From assembly GCF_021049285.1 (NCBI RefSeq), contig NZ_CP088017.1:2181380-2245379 (forward strand): a DNA stretch of 64,000 nt, in the 5' to 3' direction. Numbering within the stretch: the first letter of the stretch is position 1; each line of letters starts with the position of its first letter. The stretch comes from Ruania halotolerans (lineage in GTDB: Bacteria; Actinomycetota; Actinomycetes; Actinomycetales; Beutenbergiaceae). A model generated the notes under the pieces. That model was given only the letters and a program-made list of their open reading frames with translations. It searched no databases and was not told where the DNA came from. Made by a program: the position numbers and the translations under genes. Below, piece after piece: positions 48,545 to 56,685 of this stretch.

Positions 48545-49789
48545 TCACGCTGGTGTGAGTACCGCCACCGTCTCCACATGGTGGGTATGCGGGAAGAGAT
48601 CCAGTGCGTCGAGTGCGTCGAGGCGGTACCCGTGCTCGCGTGCGTAGGCCACATCGCGGGCCAACGCGGCCGGGTCACAGGCGACGTACACCACCCGCTG
48701 CGGACGGGCGGCCAGTACCTGTTCAACGACCAGCTCACCCGCTCCTGCGCGCGGGGGATCCAGAACGACGACGTCGGGGCGGACATCCGCCAGGAGGCTG
48801 GGCAGAAGCTGGCCCACCGCCCCCTCGTGCAACTGCACCTGGGGCCGGTCATGCACGTTGCGGCGTGCATCCCGCACTGCACGTGGATCCGACTCGACTG
48901 CATGAACCACACCAGTGCCTGTCACTGCGTCCGCCAACGGAACGGTGAGCAACCCCGCACCGCTGTACAGGTCCAGCATCGTGTCGCCCGGTTCGGCCTT
49001 GGCGGCCTCGAGTACCGCGGAGATGAGTTCACCAGGGGCGCAGTCGTGCACCTGCCAGAACCCGGTCGCCGACACGCGGAACGACCAGGAACGCTCGCCG
49101 ACCCGGACCCGTTCACGCACGGCGCGCCGGGCGCTGCGCATCGGCACACCGTCGACCAACACCATGGGATCGCCCACGCTCGGGGCAATGGCATCGATGC
49201 GCGCGCCCGGTCGCCACTCCCGAGCCAGCAGTTCCGAGACGTCGAGCGCGGGCACCGCCAGCGGCATCGACGCCAACGGCACCACCTCGTGGGTGCGATG
49301 GCGGTACATCCCCGCCCGGCCGAGGCTGTCGGCAACCAGCTCGATCCGGGTGCGGTATCCCAAGCCGTTGCGATCGTGGTCCGGAGCCGCTGATCGCACC
49401 GACACCGTCGCCAGCCGGTCGTCGTCAGGTTCAAGACCGCCGATCCGCGTCAGTGCGTCGCTCAGGACATCTTTCTTCCACCGGCGCTGACCGTCCAGGC
49501 TGACGTGTGCCAGCTCGCCCCCACCCACACCGCCCGGTCCGGCCTCCGGCCACACCGAGGGCACCCGGTCCGCCGAGGCCTCCAGCACGTCGATCGCGTC
49601 GGCACGCCAGTGCCCACGCCTGCTCACGTCGGTCAAGATGGCACGAACACGCTCTCCTGGGAGGGCATGTCGCACGAACACCACACGTCCATCCATCCGG
49701 GCCAGGCAGTGCCCACCATGCACCGGAGCACCCACAGTCAGCTCGACGACGTCCCGCATCCCAGTCTCTTCGATCGCATCCGTGCTCAT
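48545..49789 (-). CDS. TrmA/RumA-family uracil-C5 methyltransferase with TRAM domain
   Basis: A 414-residue SAM-dependent RNA methyltransferase. An N-terminal TRAM domain (VVELTVGAPVHGGHCLARMDGRVVFV) precedes the Rossmann core: DLYSGAGLLTVPLA (SAM), LDPPRAGAG, and catalytic VACDPAALARD with the nucleophilic Cys. The RumA [4Fe-4S] cysteine cluster is absent. Target is U in 23S rRNA or tRNA; which one is not decidable. The ATG at 49789 overlaps the permease stop (ATGA). Upstream in-frame sequence is rejected because it lies in the permease gene. Confidence 0.9.
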   Translation of the reverse strand: MSTDAIEETGMRDVVELTVGAPVHGGHCLARMDGRVVFVRHALPGERVRAILTDVSRRGHWRADAIDVLEASADRVPSVWPEAGPGGVGGGELAHVSLDGQRRWKKDVLSDALTRIGGLEPDDDRLATVSVRSAAPDHDRNGLGYRTRIELVADSLGRAGMYRHRTHEVVPLASMPLAVPALDVSELLAREWRPGARIDAIAPSVGDPMVLVDGVPMRSARRAVRERVRVGERSWSFRVSATGFWQVHDCAPGELISAVLEAAKAEPGDTMLDLYSGAGLLTVPLADAVTGTGVVHAVESDPRAVRDARRNVHDRPQVQLHEGAVGQLLPSLLADVRPDVVVLDPPRAGAGELVVEQVLAARPQRVVYVACDPAALARDVAYAREHGYRLDALDALDLFPHTHHVETVAVLTPA

Positions 49790-51801
49790 TCGGCCTCCGT
49801 ATCGCCATCGGTCCGTACGTCGTGCACTGTCCCGCCCGCTGCCGGACCGACCAACTGCGCCGAGCGCAGTTGCCACGGAACCGAGGCCATGACGACCCCC
49901 GGCATATGCAGGAGTCGCGCCTTGAGTCGCGCCGAGCTGCGGTTGTGTAGCAGTCGTTCCCACCAGGAACCCACCACATACTCAGGGACGTAAACCACCA
50001 CCAGGTCTCGGGGTGACTCCCGGCGAATCGCTTTGACGAATTCCAACACCGGTCGCGTCACTTCACGGTAGGGCGAATCGAGCACTGTCAATGGCAACGG
50101 CAGGCCGAGCCTGTCCCACGACGCGCGCAGTGCGCTCGTCTCCTCTGCATCCACGGCCACCGAGATCGCCTGCAACGTCGACGGGCGCGTCGCACGCGCG
50201 TACGCGAGCGCCCGCATCGTCGGCTTGTGCACCTGCGAGACCAGGACCACCGCGTGCACTCGGGAGGGCAGCGCCTTGGCCTTGCCCTCATCATCGAGTG
50301 CGAGTTCCTCGGCGGCCGCGTCGTAGTGGCGCCGGATCAACCCCATCAGCACGTACAACAGGGCCATCAACCCGACGGCGATCCACGCACCGTGCGTAGC
50401 CTTGGTGACCACCACGACCGCCAGTACCACCGCCGTCAACGCGAAGCCGAAGGCATTCACCGCCCGCGCACGCACCATCTGAGCCCGCTCCTGCGCGGCG
50501 ATCACCGTCCGTAACAGCCGGTTCCAGTGCCGCACCATGCCCAACTGGCTCAGGGTGAACGAGACGAACACTCCCACGATGTAGAGCTGGATGAGCTGGG
50601 TGATCTGCGCCTCGAAGATCCAGATGAGCGCGATCGCCGCGACCGCGAGACTGACGATCCCGTTGGTGAGTGCGAGTCGGTCCCCCCGGGTGTGCAGCTG
50701 ACGCGGGAGGAAGCCGTCCTTACCCAGCACGGAGGCCAATTGCGGGAAGCCGTTGAACGCCGTGTTCGCGGCCAGCACCAAGATCAACGCGGTGGCCCCG
50801 ACCACCACGAAGAACAACCACGGCACCGAAGCGAAGACCACCTCGGCGATCTGGCCGATCACCGGCGTCTGCACGAAGTCGTCCCCCGGTGCGACGCCAT
50901 CGAGGCGCAGGTCCCGGCTCGGGTCCTCCACGAACCGCACCCCAGTGGCCCGGGCCAAACCGAGCACGCTCATCAGCATCGTCGCGCCGATCAGACCGAG
51001 CATCGCCAAGGTGAGCGCCGCATTGCGCGCCTTCGGCCGACGGAACGCCGGGACGCCGGTGCTGATCGCCTCCACGCCGGTCAGTGCCACAGCACCGGAG
51101 GAGAAGGCGCGCAAGACCAGAAACGCCCCTGCGATTCCCATCAGGCCCTGATCCAGCCCGTCGAGGGGAACCACCTCGTAGTCGGCGCTGGTGGCCCGGC
51201 CGATAGACCCGGCAGCCCACTGAATACCGCCCACCACCGCCATCACGCCCATCGCGGCAAGGAACAGGTACACCGGCACGGCGAATCCCAGCCGGGACCG
51301 CAACCGTCCGCGCACGTTGGCAAGGGCAACGAGGGCGACCATGCCCGTGGCCACCCACTCCTCGTTGCCGCGCAAGGCGGGCCACAGAGTTGCCAGGTAC
51401 TGAGCACTCGAGGACAGCGAGACCGCCACAGTGAGGACGTAGTCGACGAGCACCGCGCTGCCGACCGCAAGGCCAGCCCTCTTCCCGAGGTTCACCGTGG
51501 TGACGTGATAGTCGCCACGACCATCGGGATAGGCGCGAACCAGATGCCGGTAGGAGGCCACCACGGTGAGCATCACACCGACGACCGCCAGGCCCACCCA
51601 CGGAGAGATCGTGGCCGCGGCGAGGCCGGCGAGAGAGAGCGTAAGCAGAATCTCGTCCGGAGCGTAGGCCACCGAGGACAGCGCGTCCGAGGCGAAGATC
51701 GGCATCGCCTCTCGCTTGCGGAGCAATGCGTGCCCGAGACGGTCACTGCGGACCGGTCGCCCGACCAGCAGCCGTTTCGCGGCGTCGACGATGTCTGGCA
51801 C
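49786..51801 (-). CDS. KimA-like APC/KUP-type potassium importer with C-terminal cytosolic domain
   Basis: A 671-residue membrane protein with about 12 TMs (37-470) and a soluble Usp-like domain (about 505-640). The N-terminal text FASDALSSVAYAPDEILL (36-53), SYRHLVRAYPDGRGDYHVTTVNLG and LVDYVLTVAVSLSSS closely parallels B. subtilis KimA (SSDALSSVAY..., SYRQ..YAYPQGGGAY.., LVDYILTVAVS), a high-affinity K+/H+ symporter inhibited by c-di-AMP. Older annotation would call it an amino-acid permease. It is divergent from two TrkA genes, which supports potassium. GTG start; no Shine-Dalgarno, TAGCAT six bases upstream. Confidence 0.85.
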   Translation of the reverse strand: MPDIVDAAKRLLVGRPVRSDRLGHALLRKREAMPIFASDALSSVAYAPDEILLTLSLAGLAAATISPWVGLAVVGVMLTVVASYRHLVRAYPDGRGDYHVTTVNLGKRAGLAVGSAVLVDYVLTVAVSLSSSAQYLATLWPALRGNEEWVATGMVALVALANVRGRLRSRLGFAVPVYLFLAAMGVMAVVGGIQWAAGSIGRATSADYEVVPLDGLDQGLMGIAGAFLVLRAFSSGAVALTGVEAISTGVPAFRRPKARNAALTLAMLGLIGATMLMSVLGLARATGVRFVEDPSRDLRLDGVAPGDDFVQTPVIGQIAEVVFASVPWLFFVVVGATALILVLAANTAFNGFPQLASVLGKDGFLPRQLHTRGDRLALTNGIVSLAVAAIALIWIFEAQITQLIQLYIVGVFVSFTLSQLGMVRHWNRLLRTVIAAQERAQMVRARAVNAFGFALTAVVLAVVVVTKATHGAWIAVGLMALLYVLMGLIRRHYDAAAEELALDDEGKAKALPSRVHAVVLVSQVHKPTMRALAYARATRPSTLQAISVAVDAEETSALRASWDRLGLPLPLTVLDSPYREVTRPVLEFVKAIRRESPRDLVVVYVPEYVVGSWWERLLHNRSSARLKARLLHMPGVVMASVPWQLRSAQLVGPAAGGTVHDVRTDGDTEAE

Positions 51802-51807
51802 GCGGCC

Positions 51808-51813
51808 ATGCTA
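51808..51813 (-). promoter_or_regulatory. -10 box for leaderless KimA-like gene
   Basis: Minus-strand TAGCAT, six bases, GTG at 51801. Part of a ~100-bp divergent promoter region. Confidence 0.5.
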
Positions 51814-51887
51814 CGCGGAACGCCCACCGGACGGCGTCGCCTCATCGCGCGAACACTCGCACCTGCCACACCACGGCGCAGCGGGTG

Positions 51888-51893
51888 TAGCGT
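51888..51893 (+). promoter_or_regulatory. -10 box for the two-gene TrkA operon
   Basis: TAGCGT, eight bases before the GTG at 51902; near-leaderless. Confidence 0.45.
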
Positions 51894-51901
51894 CTTCTCC
51901 C

Positions 51902-52570
51902 GTGCACTTCGTGATCATGGGCGCGGGACGCGTCGGCACCACTCTCGCCGAGACACTCGAGTCTCGCGGACACTCCGTCGCGATCATCGACCAGAACCCG
52001 GACTCGTTCCGCCGGCTCCCGGAATCCTTCGAGGGCCGGCGCGTCACCGGGATGGGGTTCGACCGGGACGCCTTGGCGCAGGCCGGCATCGAAGACGCCT
52101 ACGCCTTCGCGGCGGTCTCCAGCGGCGACAACTCCAACATCATCGCAGCGCGGGTCGTCCGTGAGACCTTCGGCGTGGAGAACGTCGTCGCCAGGATCTA
52201 CGATCCAGCCCGCGCCGAGATCTACCAGCGCCTCGGGATCACCACGGTGGCCACCGTGCGCTGGACAGCCGATCAGGTCCTTCGCCGGATGATGCCCGCC
52301 GGTGCAGCGAGTGAGTTCCGTGACGCTTCCGGTTCAATCACTTTGTGCGAGCTCGATCTCGATCCGGGTTGGCTGGGGCGAACGGTACGTGAAGTCCAGT
52401 CCGCCACCGGGGCACGAGTGGCTTTTCTTTCCCGGTTCGGCGACGGGTACATCCCCTCCCCCGACGACGTCCTGCAAGAGCAGGACGTGCTGCACGCCCT
52501 TGTCTACACCGAGGCTCTGGACGCGGCCCAGCGCACGCTCAGCCGCCCGCCCAGCCCCGAGGAGGACTAA
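51902..52570 (+). CDS. ceoB: TrkA/RCK potassium-uptake regulator, first copy
   Basis: A 222-residue RCK protein: Rossmann GAGRVG (7-12) with Asp30 at the end of strand 2 (NAD(H) type), then an RCK_C domain (about 135-215). Such subunits gate K+ transporters in response to NAD(H), ATP or c-di-AMP. The gene pair matches mycobacterial ceoB-ceoC at the same locus. The GTG at 51902 is chosen; longer frames upstream run into the divergent promoter. Its stop overlaps the next ATG by one base (TAATG). Confidence 0.9.
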   Translation: MHFVIMGAGRVGTTLAETLESRGHSVAIIDQNPDSFRRLPESFEGRRVTGMGFDRDALAQAGIEDAYAFAAVSSGDNSNIIAARVVRETFGVENVVARIYDPARAEIYQRLGITTVATVRWTADQVLRRMMPAGAASEFRDASGSITLCELDLDPGWLGRTVREVQSATGARVAFLSRFGDGYIPSPDDVLQEQDVLHALVYTEALDAAQRTLSRPPSPEED

Positions 52571-53250
52571 TGCGCGTCATCATCGCCGGCGCCGGCAGTG
52601 TCGGTCGGTCCATCGCCCGGGAGCTGATCGGCCACGAGCATGAGGTCACTCTCATCGACAAGAATCCTGCTGCGATGAAGGTGTCCTCGGTCAGTTCGGC
52701 CGAGTGGTTGCTTGGTGACGCCTGCGAGATTGCCTCATTCGCCTCGGCACACCCGGAGGCGTGTGACGTGGTGGTAGCTGCCACCGGAGACGACAAAGTC
52801 AACCTCGTGGTCTCATTGCTCGCCAAGACGGAGTTCGGGGTGCCACGGGTAGTTGCCAGGGTCAACAATCCGAAGAACGAGTGGATGTTCGACGATGCGT
52901 GGGGCGTAGATGTGCTCGTCTCCACGCCACGGATCATGACCGCTCTGGTCGAAGAGGCAGTCTCGATCGGCGACCTGGTGCGGATCTTCACGTTCCACCA
53001 GTCCGGCGCAAGCATGTACGAGATCACCCTCGCACCGCGTGCGGCGGTGGTCGGCGAACGCGTGGCAGACATCGACTGGCCGACCGGAGCGGTGCTTGCG
53101 GCGATCATTCGGGGCGATCAGCCGATTGCGCCCACCCCAGATGACACTCTGGAGGCCGGTGACGAACTGCTCCTGATCGTCACGTCGGCGGAACCGGACG
53201 ATCTGGTGACCTTGCAGCATCTGCTCGGGGACGCACCCACAGCCACGTGA
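52570..53250 (+). CDS. ceoC: TrkA/RCK potassium-uptake regulator, second copy
   Basis: A 226-residue RCK protein with GAGSVG (7-12), Asp30, and RCK_C from about 140 (MYEITLAPRAAVVGERVADIDWP). It is coupled to ceoB by a 1-bp overlap, suggesting a hetero-oligomer. No TrkH/KtrB pore gene is present; the KimA-like transporter across the divergent promoter is the natural partner. The last 24 codons overlap the oppositely oriented DUF3159 gene. Confidence 0.9.
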   Translation: MRVIIAGAGSVGRSIARELIGHEHEVTLIDKNPAAMKVSSVSSAEWLLGDACEIASFASAHPEACDVVVAATGDDKVNLVVSLLAKTEFGVPRVVARVNNPKNEWMFDDAWGVDVLVSTPRIMTALVEEAVSIGDLVRIFTFHQSGASMYEITLAPRAAVVGERVADIDWPTGAVLAAIIRGDQPIAPTPDDTLEAGDELLLIVTSAEPDDLVTLQHLLGDAPTAT

Positions 53251-53920
53251 TCCACAGCACCAACGCCCACATCGGCACGCCCATCACCAGCCGTGCGGTA
53301 CCAAGCCACCCCGCCTCGGCATTGAGGTAGAGCGGGACCTGAACCGCCAATCGCGCGATGAATGCACCGAACCAGAGCCAGGACGCCTGCACATAGAGAC
53401 GCCGCAGGCGCTCATCGGCACGCCATGAGGTGTCCTGACCGGTCAGTGTGGCCACGAGCACGCCGACCACGGGCCAACGCACCAGGATCGAGATCAGCAC
53501 ACCGACTGCGAAGCCGGCATTGACGAGGAGGCCCCACGCAAAGAAGTCCGAGGCCTCACCCGATCGCCACGCCCAGACTGCACCGATCGCGACTCCCACC
53601 AGTCCACTGAGTGCCTGCGTCAGCGGCGTGCGGCCGATCAGACGGGCAATGGAGGCGACCACAGCGACGCTGACGGACGCCACCACTGCGGGTACCAGTT
53701 CGCGGGTGGCGACGAAGATCACCACGAACACGAGCCCCGGTGCAATCGTCTCGATCAGGCCCCGGACCCCACCGACGGACTCGGCGAGGCTGAACTCGTT
53801 CGCGGTGAGTTGGCGAACGCCGCGGCCCTCTGCTGCGGCGGCGACCTGCGGCGATGTACTCTCGATCGGCTCGGCGCCATCGGCCCGCTCAGAGCCGTGG
53901 CCGCCAGGTCCCGTACTCAC
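53180..53920 (-). CDS. DUF3159 family membrane protein
   Basis: A 246-residue protein with about six TM segments (about 55-220) after a 45-residue acidic/Ser-rich cytosolic head. Family text: GGVRGLIETIAPGLVFVVIFVAT, SGLVGVAIGAVWAWRSGEASDFF, GQDTSWRADERLRRLYVQASWLWFGAFIARL. Intracellular-septation-protein A-like topology has been noted for this family; function unknown. It starts with GTG in a GTGA overlap with the OB-fold gene, and its 3' end overlaps ceoC tail-to-tail by 71 bp. Confidence 0.87.
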   Translation of the reverse strand: MSTGPGGHGSERADGAEPIESTSPQVAAAAEGRGVRQLTANEFSLAESVGGVRGLIETIAPGLVFVVIFVATRELVPAVVASVSVAVVASIARLIGRTPLTQALSGLVGVAIGAVWAWRSGEASDFFAWGLLVNAGFAVGVLISILVRWPVVGVLVATLTGQDTSWRADERLRRLYVQASWLWFGAFIARLAVQVPLYLNAEAGWLGTARLVMGVPMWALVLWITWLWVRPRADAARSPDRPVPPT

Positions 53921-54294
53921 GAAACGGCCTGCGAGGGCAGGATCCGGTAGCTGGGGTTGTAGATCGCGGGGCGGGCACGCTCCGGCGACGTCCGGCTGAG
54001 CATGCCCTCAGCGCGCAAACGCCGACCCGGATCGATTCCGGGGATCGCTCGGCGCCCGAGCCAGATCAGATCAATCGTGCCGGATCCATCGTAGAGCTCA
54101 GCCCTCAGTTCCGGAGCACCGCTCACCGGAGAATAGGTGACCGATCGGATCACTCCCGAAATGGCGACGCGTTGCCGATTCCGGCAGCTCGACACCGGAA
54201 CAGTGTTCTGACGTTCCACTTCGAGCCGTTCCTGCCCGGCGTCGAGTTCCGACTGCGAGGCAAGCAGCTGCCCCACTCGCTCGCGCCAGCTCAC
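53917..54294 (-). CDS. OB-fold nucleic-acid-binding protein
   Basis: A 125-residue protein with an OB fold of the RecG/tRNA-anti type (VAISGVIRSVTYSPVSGAPELRAELYDGSGTIDLIWLGRRAIPGIDPGRRLRAEG reduced here to key parts: GVIRSVTY, DGSGTIDLIWLGR, GIDPGRRLRAEG). It may bind single-stranded nucleic acid. GTGA overlaps on both sides tie it to DUF3710 and DUF3159. The same gene triplet occurs at the mycobacterial dut locus. No enzymatic motif. Confidence 0.85.
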   Translation of the reverse strand: MSWRERVGQLLASQSELDAGQERLEVERQNTVPVSSCRNRQRVAISGVIRSVTYSPVSGAPELRAELYDGSGTIDLIWLGRRAIPGIDPGRRLRAEGMLSRTSPERARPAIYNPSYRILPSQAVS

Positions 54295-55001
54295 CGTGCC
54301 TCCCCTTGCACCGGCGCGCTGCCGGGCAGGTCGAGGGTGGGCACGCTCTGCTCAGGTGCACCCGCGCGCTGGCCCGGCATGTGCAGCGGGAGCAGATCGC
54401 GTGGCGGCCGAGGTTCGGGACCGCGCACCACCACGACATCTCCGAAAAGAGACTCCATCACGGCGCCGGCGTCGGCGTCGACGGCTGCCTTACCCGTCAG
54501 GACCCCGCGGAGGAACCAGCGAGGTCCGTCCACGCCGAGGAACCGTGCTGGCCGGTGCCCACTGCGACCGTCGGGCAGGCGCACTGGCAACCGCACGAGC
54601 AACTCAGTGCCGAAGGGACCGGTCCGTTCATCGACGGAGCCCCCTTGTTTCCCGATCTGCGTGGCGAGCTCCGACCGCAACGTCGACCACAGGCCCGCCG
54701 ATCGCGGAGCCGCGAACGCCTGCACCTGCAGAGCAGAACCGTCCACTGCGAGATTGACACCGACCACGCGTCGCGTCTTCTTGTCCAACTCCATCCGCAC
54801 CTGGAGTCCCTGTCGCTTGGGCAACCGCACCGCACCGAGATCGATCCGGTCGCCGAGCTCAGGGACCTCCTCGAGATCCCAGGGGCCGATCAGGCCCTCG
54901 TCCGCCCCCTCCGCCGCGGGCGCCTCTGCTGCGCCGATTACGTCGGCATCCGGCGCGGCGGGCTCCGGGGAGGTGGCCCCTCGGCGACGAAACAATCCCA
55001 T
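54291..55001 (-). CDS. DUF3710 family protein
   Basis: A 236-residue soluble protein: MGLFRRR head, acidic Ala/Pro linker, then the DUF3710 core (GPWDLEEVPELGDRIDLGAVRLP, VRLPDGRSGHRPARFLGVDGPRWFLRGVLTG). Its function is unknown. The ATG at 55001 shares its A with the dut stop (TGATG), so translation is coupled to dut. The constant dut-DUF3710-OB-DUF3159 linkage in Actinobacteria suggests a shared process not yet defined. Confidence 0.88.
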   Translation of the reverse strand: MGLFRRRGATSPEPAAPDADVIGAAEAPAAEGADEGLIGPWDLEEVPELGDRIDLGAVRLPKRQGLQVRMELDKKTRRVVGVNLAVDGSALQVQAFAAPRSAGLWSTLRSELATQIGKQGGSVDERTGPFGTELLVRLPVRLPDGRSGHRPARFLGVDGPRWFLRGVLTGKAAVDADAGAVMESLFGDVVVVRGPEPRPPRDLLPLHMPGQRAGAPEQSVPTLDLPGSAPVQGEAR

Positions 55002-55480
55002 CAGTGCTGTCCTTCCATCAAGGATGCGCTCCCAGTCGAACCGAGGCCGCCCGATCCTCGCGCGCTGCCCGGCAGCCGGTCCACCTCAACCAGGTCCGCG
55101 GTCCAGACCCGCTGGATGACCAGCTGAGCGATTCGGTCTCCCCGTTCGAGAAGGACCGGGGCCGAGGCGTCGGTGTTGATCACGATCACCTGAATCTCTC
55201 CACGGTACCCCGCGTCGATCGTGCCTGGAGCGTTCAGCACGGTGAGGCCGTGCCGGGCAGCCAAACCCGAGCGCGGATGGACGAATGCCGCGTAGCCGGC
55301 AGGCAGAGCGATGGCCAGCCCGGTCGCGATCGCTCGGCGCTCCCCCGGCCGGAGCTGATGCGCCTCGCGGGTGAGTAGGTCCATACCCGCGTCGCCGGGC
55401 TGCGCGTAGCGCGGCATGGGTAGATCGGGGTCGAGTCGGTGAACCAGCACCTCGACCCGTTCGTCGGCGCTCTCGGTCAT
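55001..55480 (-). CDS. dut: Deoxyuridine 5'-triphosphate nucleotidohydrolase
   Basis: A 159-residue trimeric dUTPase: dUTP to dUMP + PPi, keeping uracil out of DNA. All five motifs are visible: PGDAGMDL, HPRSGLAARHG, NAPGTIDAGYRGEI, RGDRIAQLVIQ and the C-terminal RGSGGLGSTG. The ATG at 55480 has GGAGG six bases upstream; in-frame codons further up run through the divergent DUF3093 gene. First gene of the block dut-DUF3710-OB-DUF3159. Confidence 0.96.
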   Translation of the reverse strand: MTESADERVEVLVHRLDPDLPMPRYAQPGDAGMDLLTREAHQLRPGERRAIATGLAIALPAGYAAFVHPRSGLAARHGLTVLNAPGTIDAGYRGEIQVIVINTDASAPVLLERGDRIAQLVIQRVWTADLVEVDRLPGSARGSGGLGSTGSASLMEGQH

Positions 55481-55540
55481 CGTCACCCTCCCGAGCCTAC
55501 TGGCCGAGGTGCGACCGGCCGACCGTGGCACCCTTGCCAT

Positions 55541-55981
55541 ATGACTGACTCCTTCACCGAGCGGGTGCTTCCTTCTGCAGCAGCATGGCTGCTCGCCCCC
55601 GCCGGGGGCATCCTCGCGGGAATCGCGCTGCTCCCGGCTAGTGCTTGGGCTGCACTGACCGCATTCCTCGTCATCACAGCGACGATCGCTGTGGTGTTGG
55701 TACTCCTGTCCCCCACGATCCGGGTGAGCGAGCAGTTCCTCGTCGTCGATCGCGCACGACTTCCACTGGACGTGGTGGGCCCCGTACAGCGCTTGGAGGG
55801 CGGTGACCTCAAGGAAGCGATGGGGCCGGGCCTGGATGCCCGTGCGCACGTGCGATTTCGGGCATGGGCTCGTTCAGCGGTGCGGATCACGGTGGTCGAT
55901 GCCGCGGATCCGACGCCGTACTGGTTGATCTCCACACGCCACCCGGACACCCTCGACCGAGCACTCCGTGGCGGCGAATAG
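55541..55981 (+). CDS. DUF3093 family membrane protein
   Basis: A 146-residue protein with two TMs (about 11-31 and 34-55) and a soluble tail with VSEQFLVVDRARLPLDVVGPV, DARAHVRFRAW and PYWLISTRHP, the DUF3093 signature. It lies divergent from dut as in mycobacteria. A CACCCT -10-like box sits six bases before the ATG. The stop codon lies inside a hairpin. Function unknown. Confidence 0.87.
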   Translation: MTDSFTERVLPSAAAWLLAPAGGILAGIALLPASAWAALTAFLVITATIAVVLVLLSPTIRVSEQFLVVDRARLPLDVVGPVQRLEGGDLKEAMGPGLDARAHVRFRAWARSAVRITVVDAADPTPYWLISTRHPDTLDRALRGGE

Positions 55982-55989
55982 CCGCCACG
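55967..55989. terminator. Hairpin spanning the DUF3093 stop codon
   Basis: Perfect 9-bp repeat CGTGGCGGC / GCCGCCACG with a 5-nt loop; the TAG stop (55979-55981) straddles loop and stem. It lies between convergent DUF3093 and DUF4193 and could end both transcripts. Confidence 0.6.
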
Positions 55990-56024
55990 TTGCCTCGATC
56001 GGTGGTGTGGGGTGGCGATAGGTG

Positions 56025-56324
56025 TCAGGCCGCGCACTCCGAGCAGACAGGCTGGCCGCCCTTCTCGTAGGCCAGTTGGCTGCGGTGGTGCACCAGGAAG
56101 CACTCGGAGCAGGTGAATTCGTCAGCCTGGCGCGGCAGAACGCGGACGGAGAGCTCTTCACCGCTGAGATCGGCTCCAGGGAGCTCAAATCCCTCAGCTG
56201 CTTCGGTCTCGTCCTCGTCGACCGCACCAGAGTTCTTCTCCGCACGCCGAGCCTTGAGTTCCTCGAGTGAATCCTCGCTCAAGTCCTCTTCAGTCTTGCG
56301 CGGTGCGTCATAGTCGGTCGCCAT
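56025..56324 (-). CDS. DUF4193 zinc-ribbon protein
   Basis: A 99-residue acidic protein. It starts MATDYDAPRKTEEDLSEDSL, the invariant family N-terminus, so ATG 56324 is used over earlier in-frame codons. The C-terminus has two Cys pairs, FTCSECFLVHHRSQLA and PVCSECAA, which should hold one zinc ion. Nearly universal in Actinobacteria and next to dut/DUF3093 there too; function unknown, possibly RNA-polymerase or ribosome associated (speculative). Confidence 0.9.
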   Translation of the reverse strand: MATDYDAPRKTEEDLSEDSLEELKARRAEKNSGAVDEDETEAAEGFELPGADLSGEELSVRVLPRQADEFTCSECFLVHHRSQLAYEKGGQPVCSECAA

Positions 56325-56685
56325 AGTGGGCAAGCGCTCCGGTTTCTCTCGTGATGGACAGTCGCACGTACAACGCTCGGCGCGCCGATATGTTCCCGTG
56401 GCGGGTGAATTGTGCACCATTGGCGCTCGGATTGCATCCTCGACCAGCCGCCGACATGCAGAGCACGCCCGGATCGCGGTCCGCTGAGGGCATGGCCTAG
56501 CATCGACGGTGTGGGTTCACGGCGATCCAGTTGCCTCCTTCGGAGGAGAACCCACCGGCGGGAACACGGTGGATTTCACCAGAATCGGACGCCACACCGC
56601 TGACAATCCGCTCTCGGGCGGCCCGAACCTGGCAGGCTCGAGACGAGCTGAGGATCGGCTCGTCGGAGCCGAGCACGGAGGCGAC
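56325..56685. other. 361-bp divergent intergenic region between DUF4193 and sepH
   Basis: No separate gene is supported. It holds the SepH -10 box TAGCAT at 56498-56503 and about 180 bases of SepH leader that stay open in frame. For DUF4193 I see no convincing -10. Confidence 0.5.
56498..56503 (+). promoter_or_regulatory. -10 box upstream of sepH
   Basis: TAGCAT five bases before a GTG (56509) that is in frame with sepH. Transcription would begin near 56510, 176 bases before the conventional SepH start. Confidence 0.4.

Noticed and set aside
49786-51801. Amino-acid permease
   Set aside because: General APC text would allow it, but specific segments match KimA and the RCK neighbours favour potassium.
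50527-52164. 545-codon plus-strand frame across the KimA-like gene and ceoB
   Set aside because: Crosses a divergent promoter region and two real genes; no family-like sequence.
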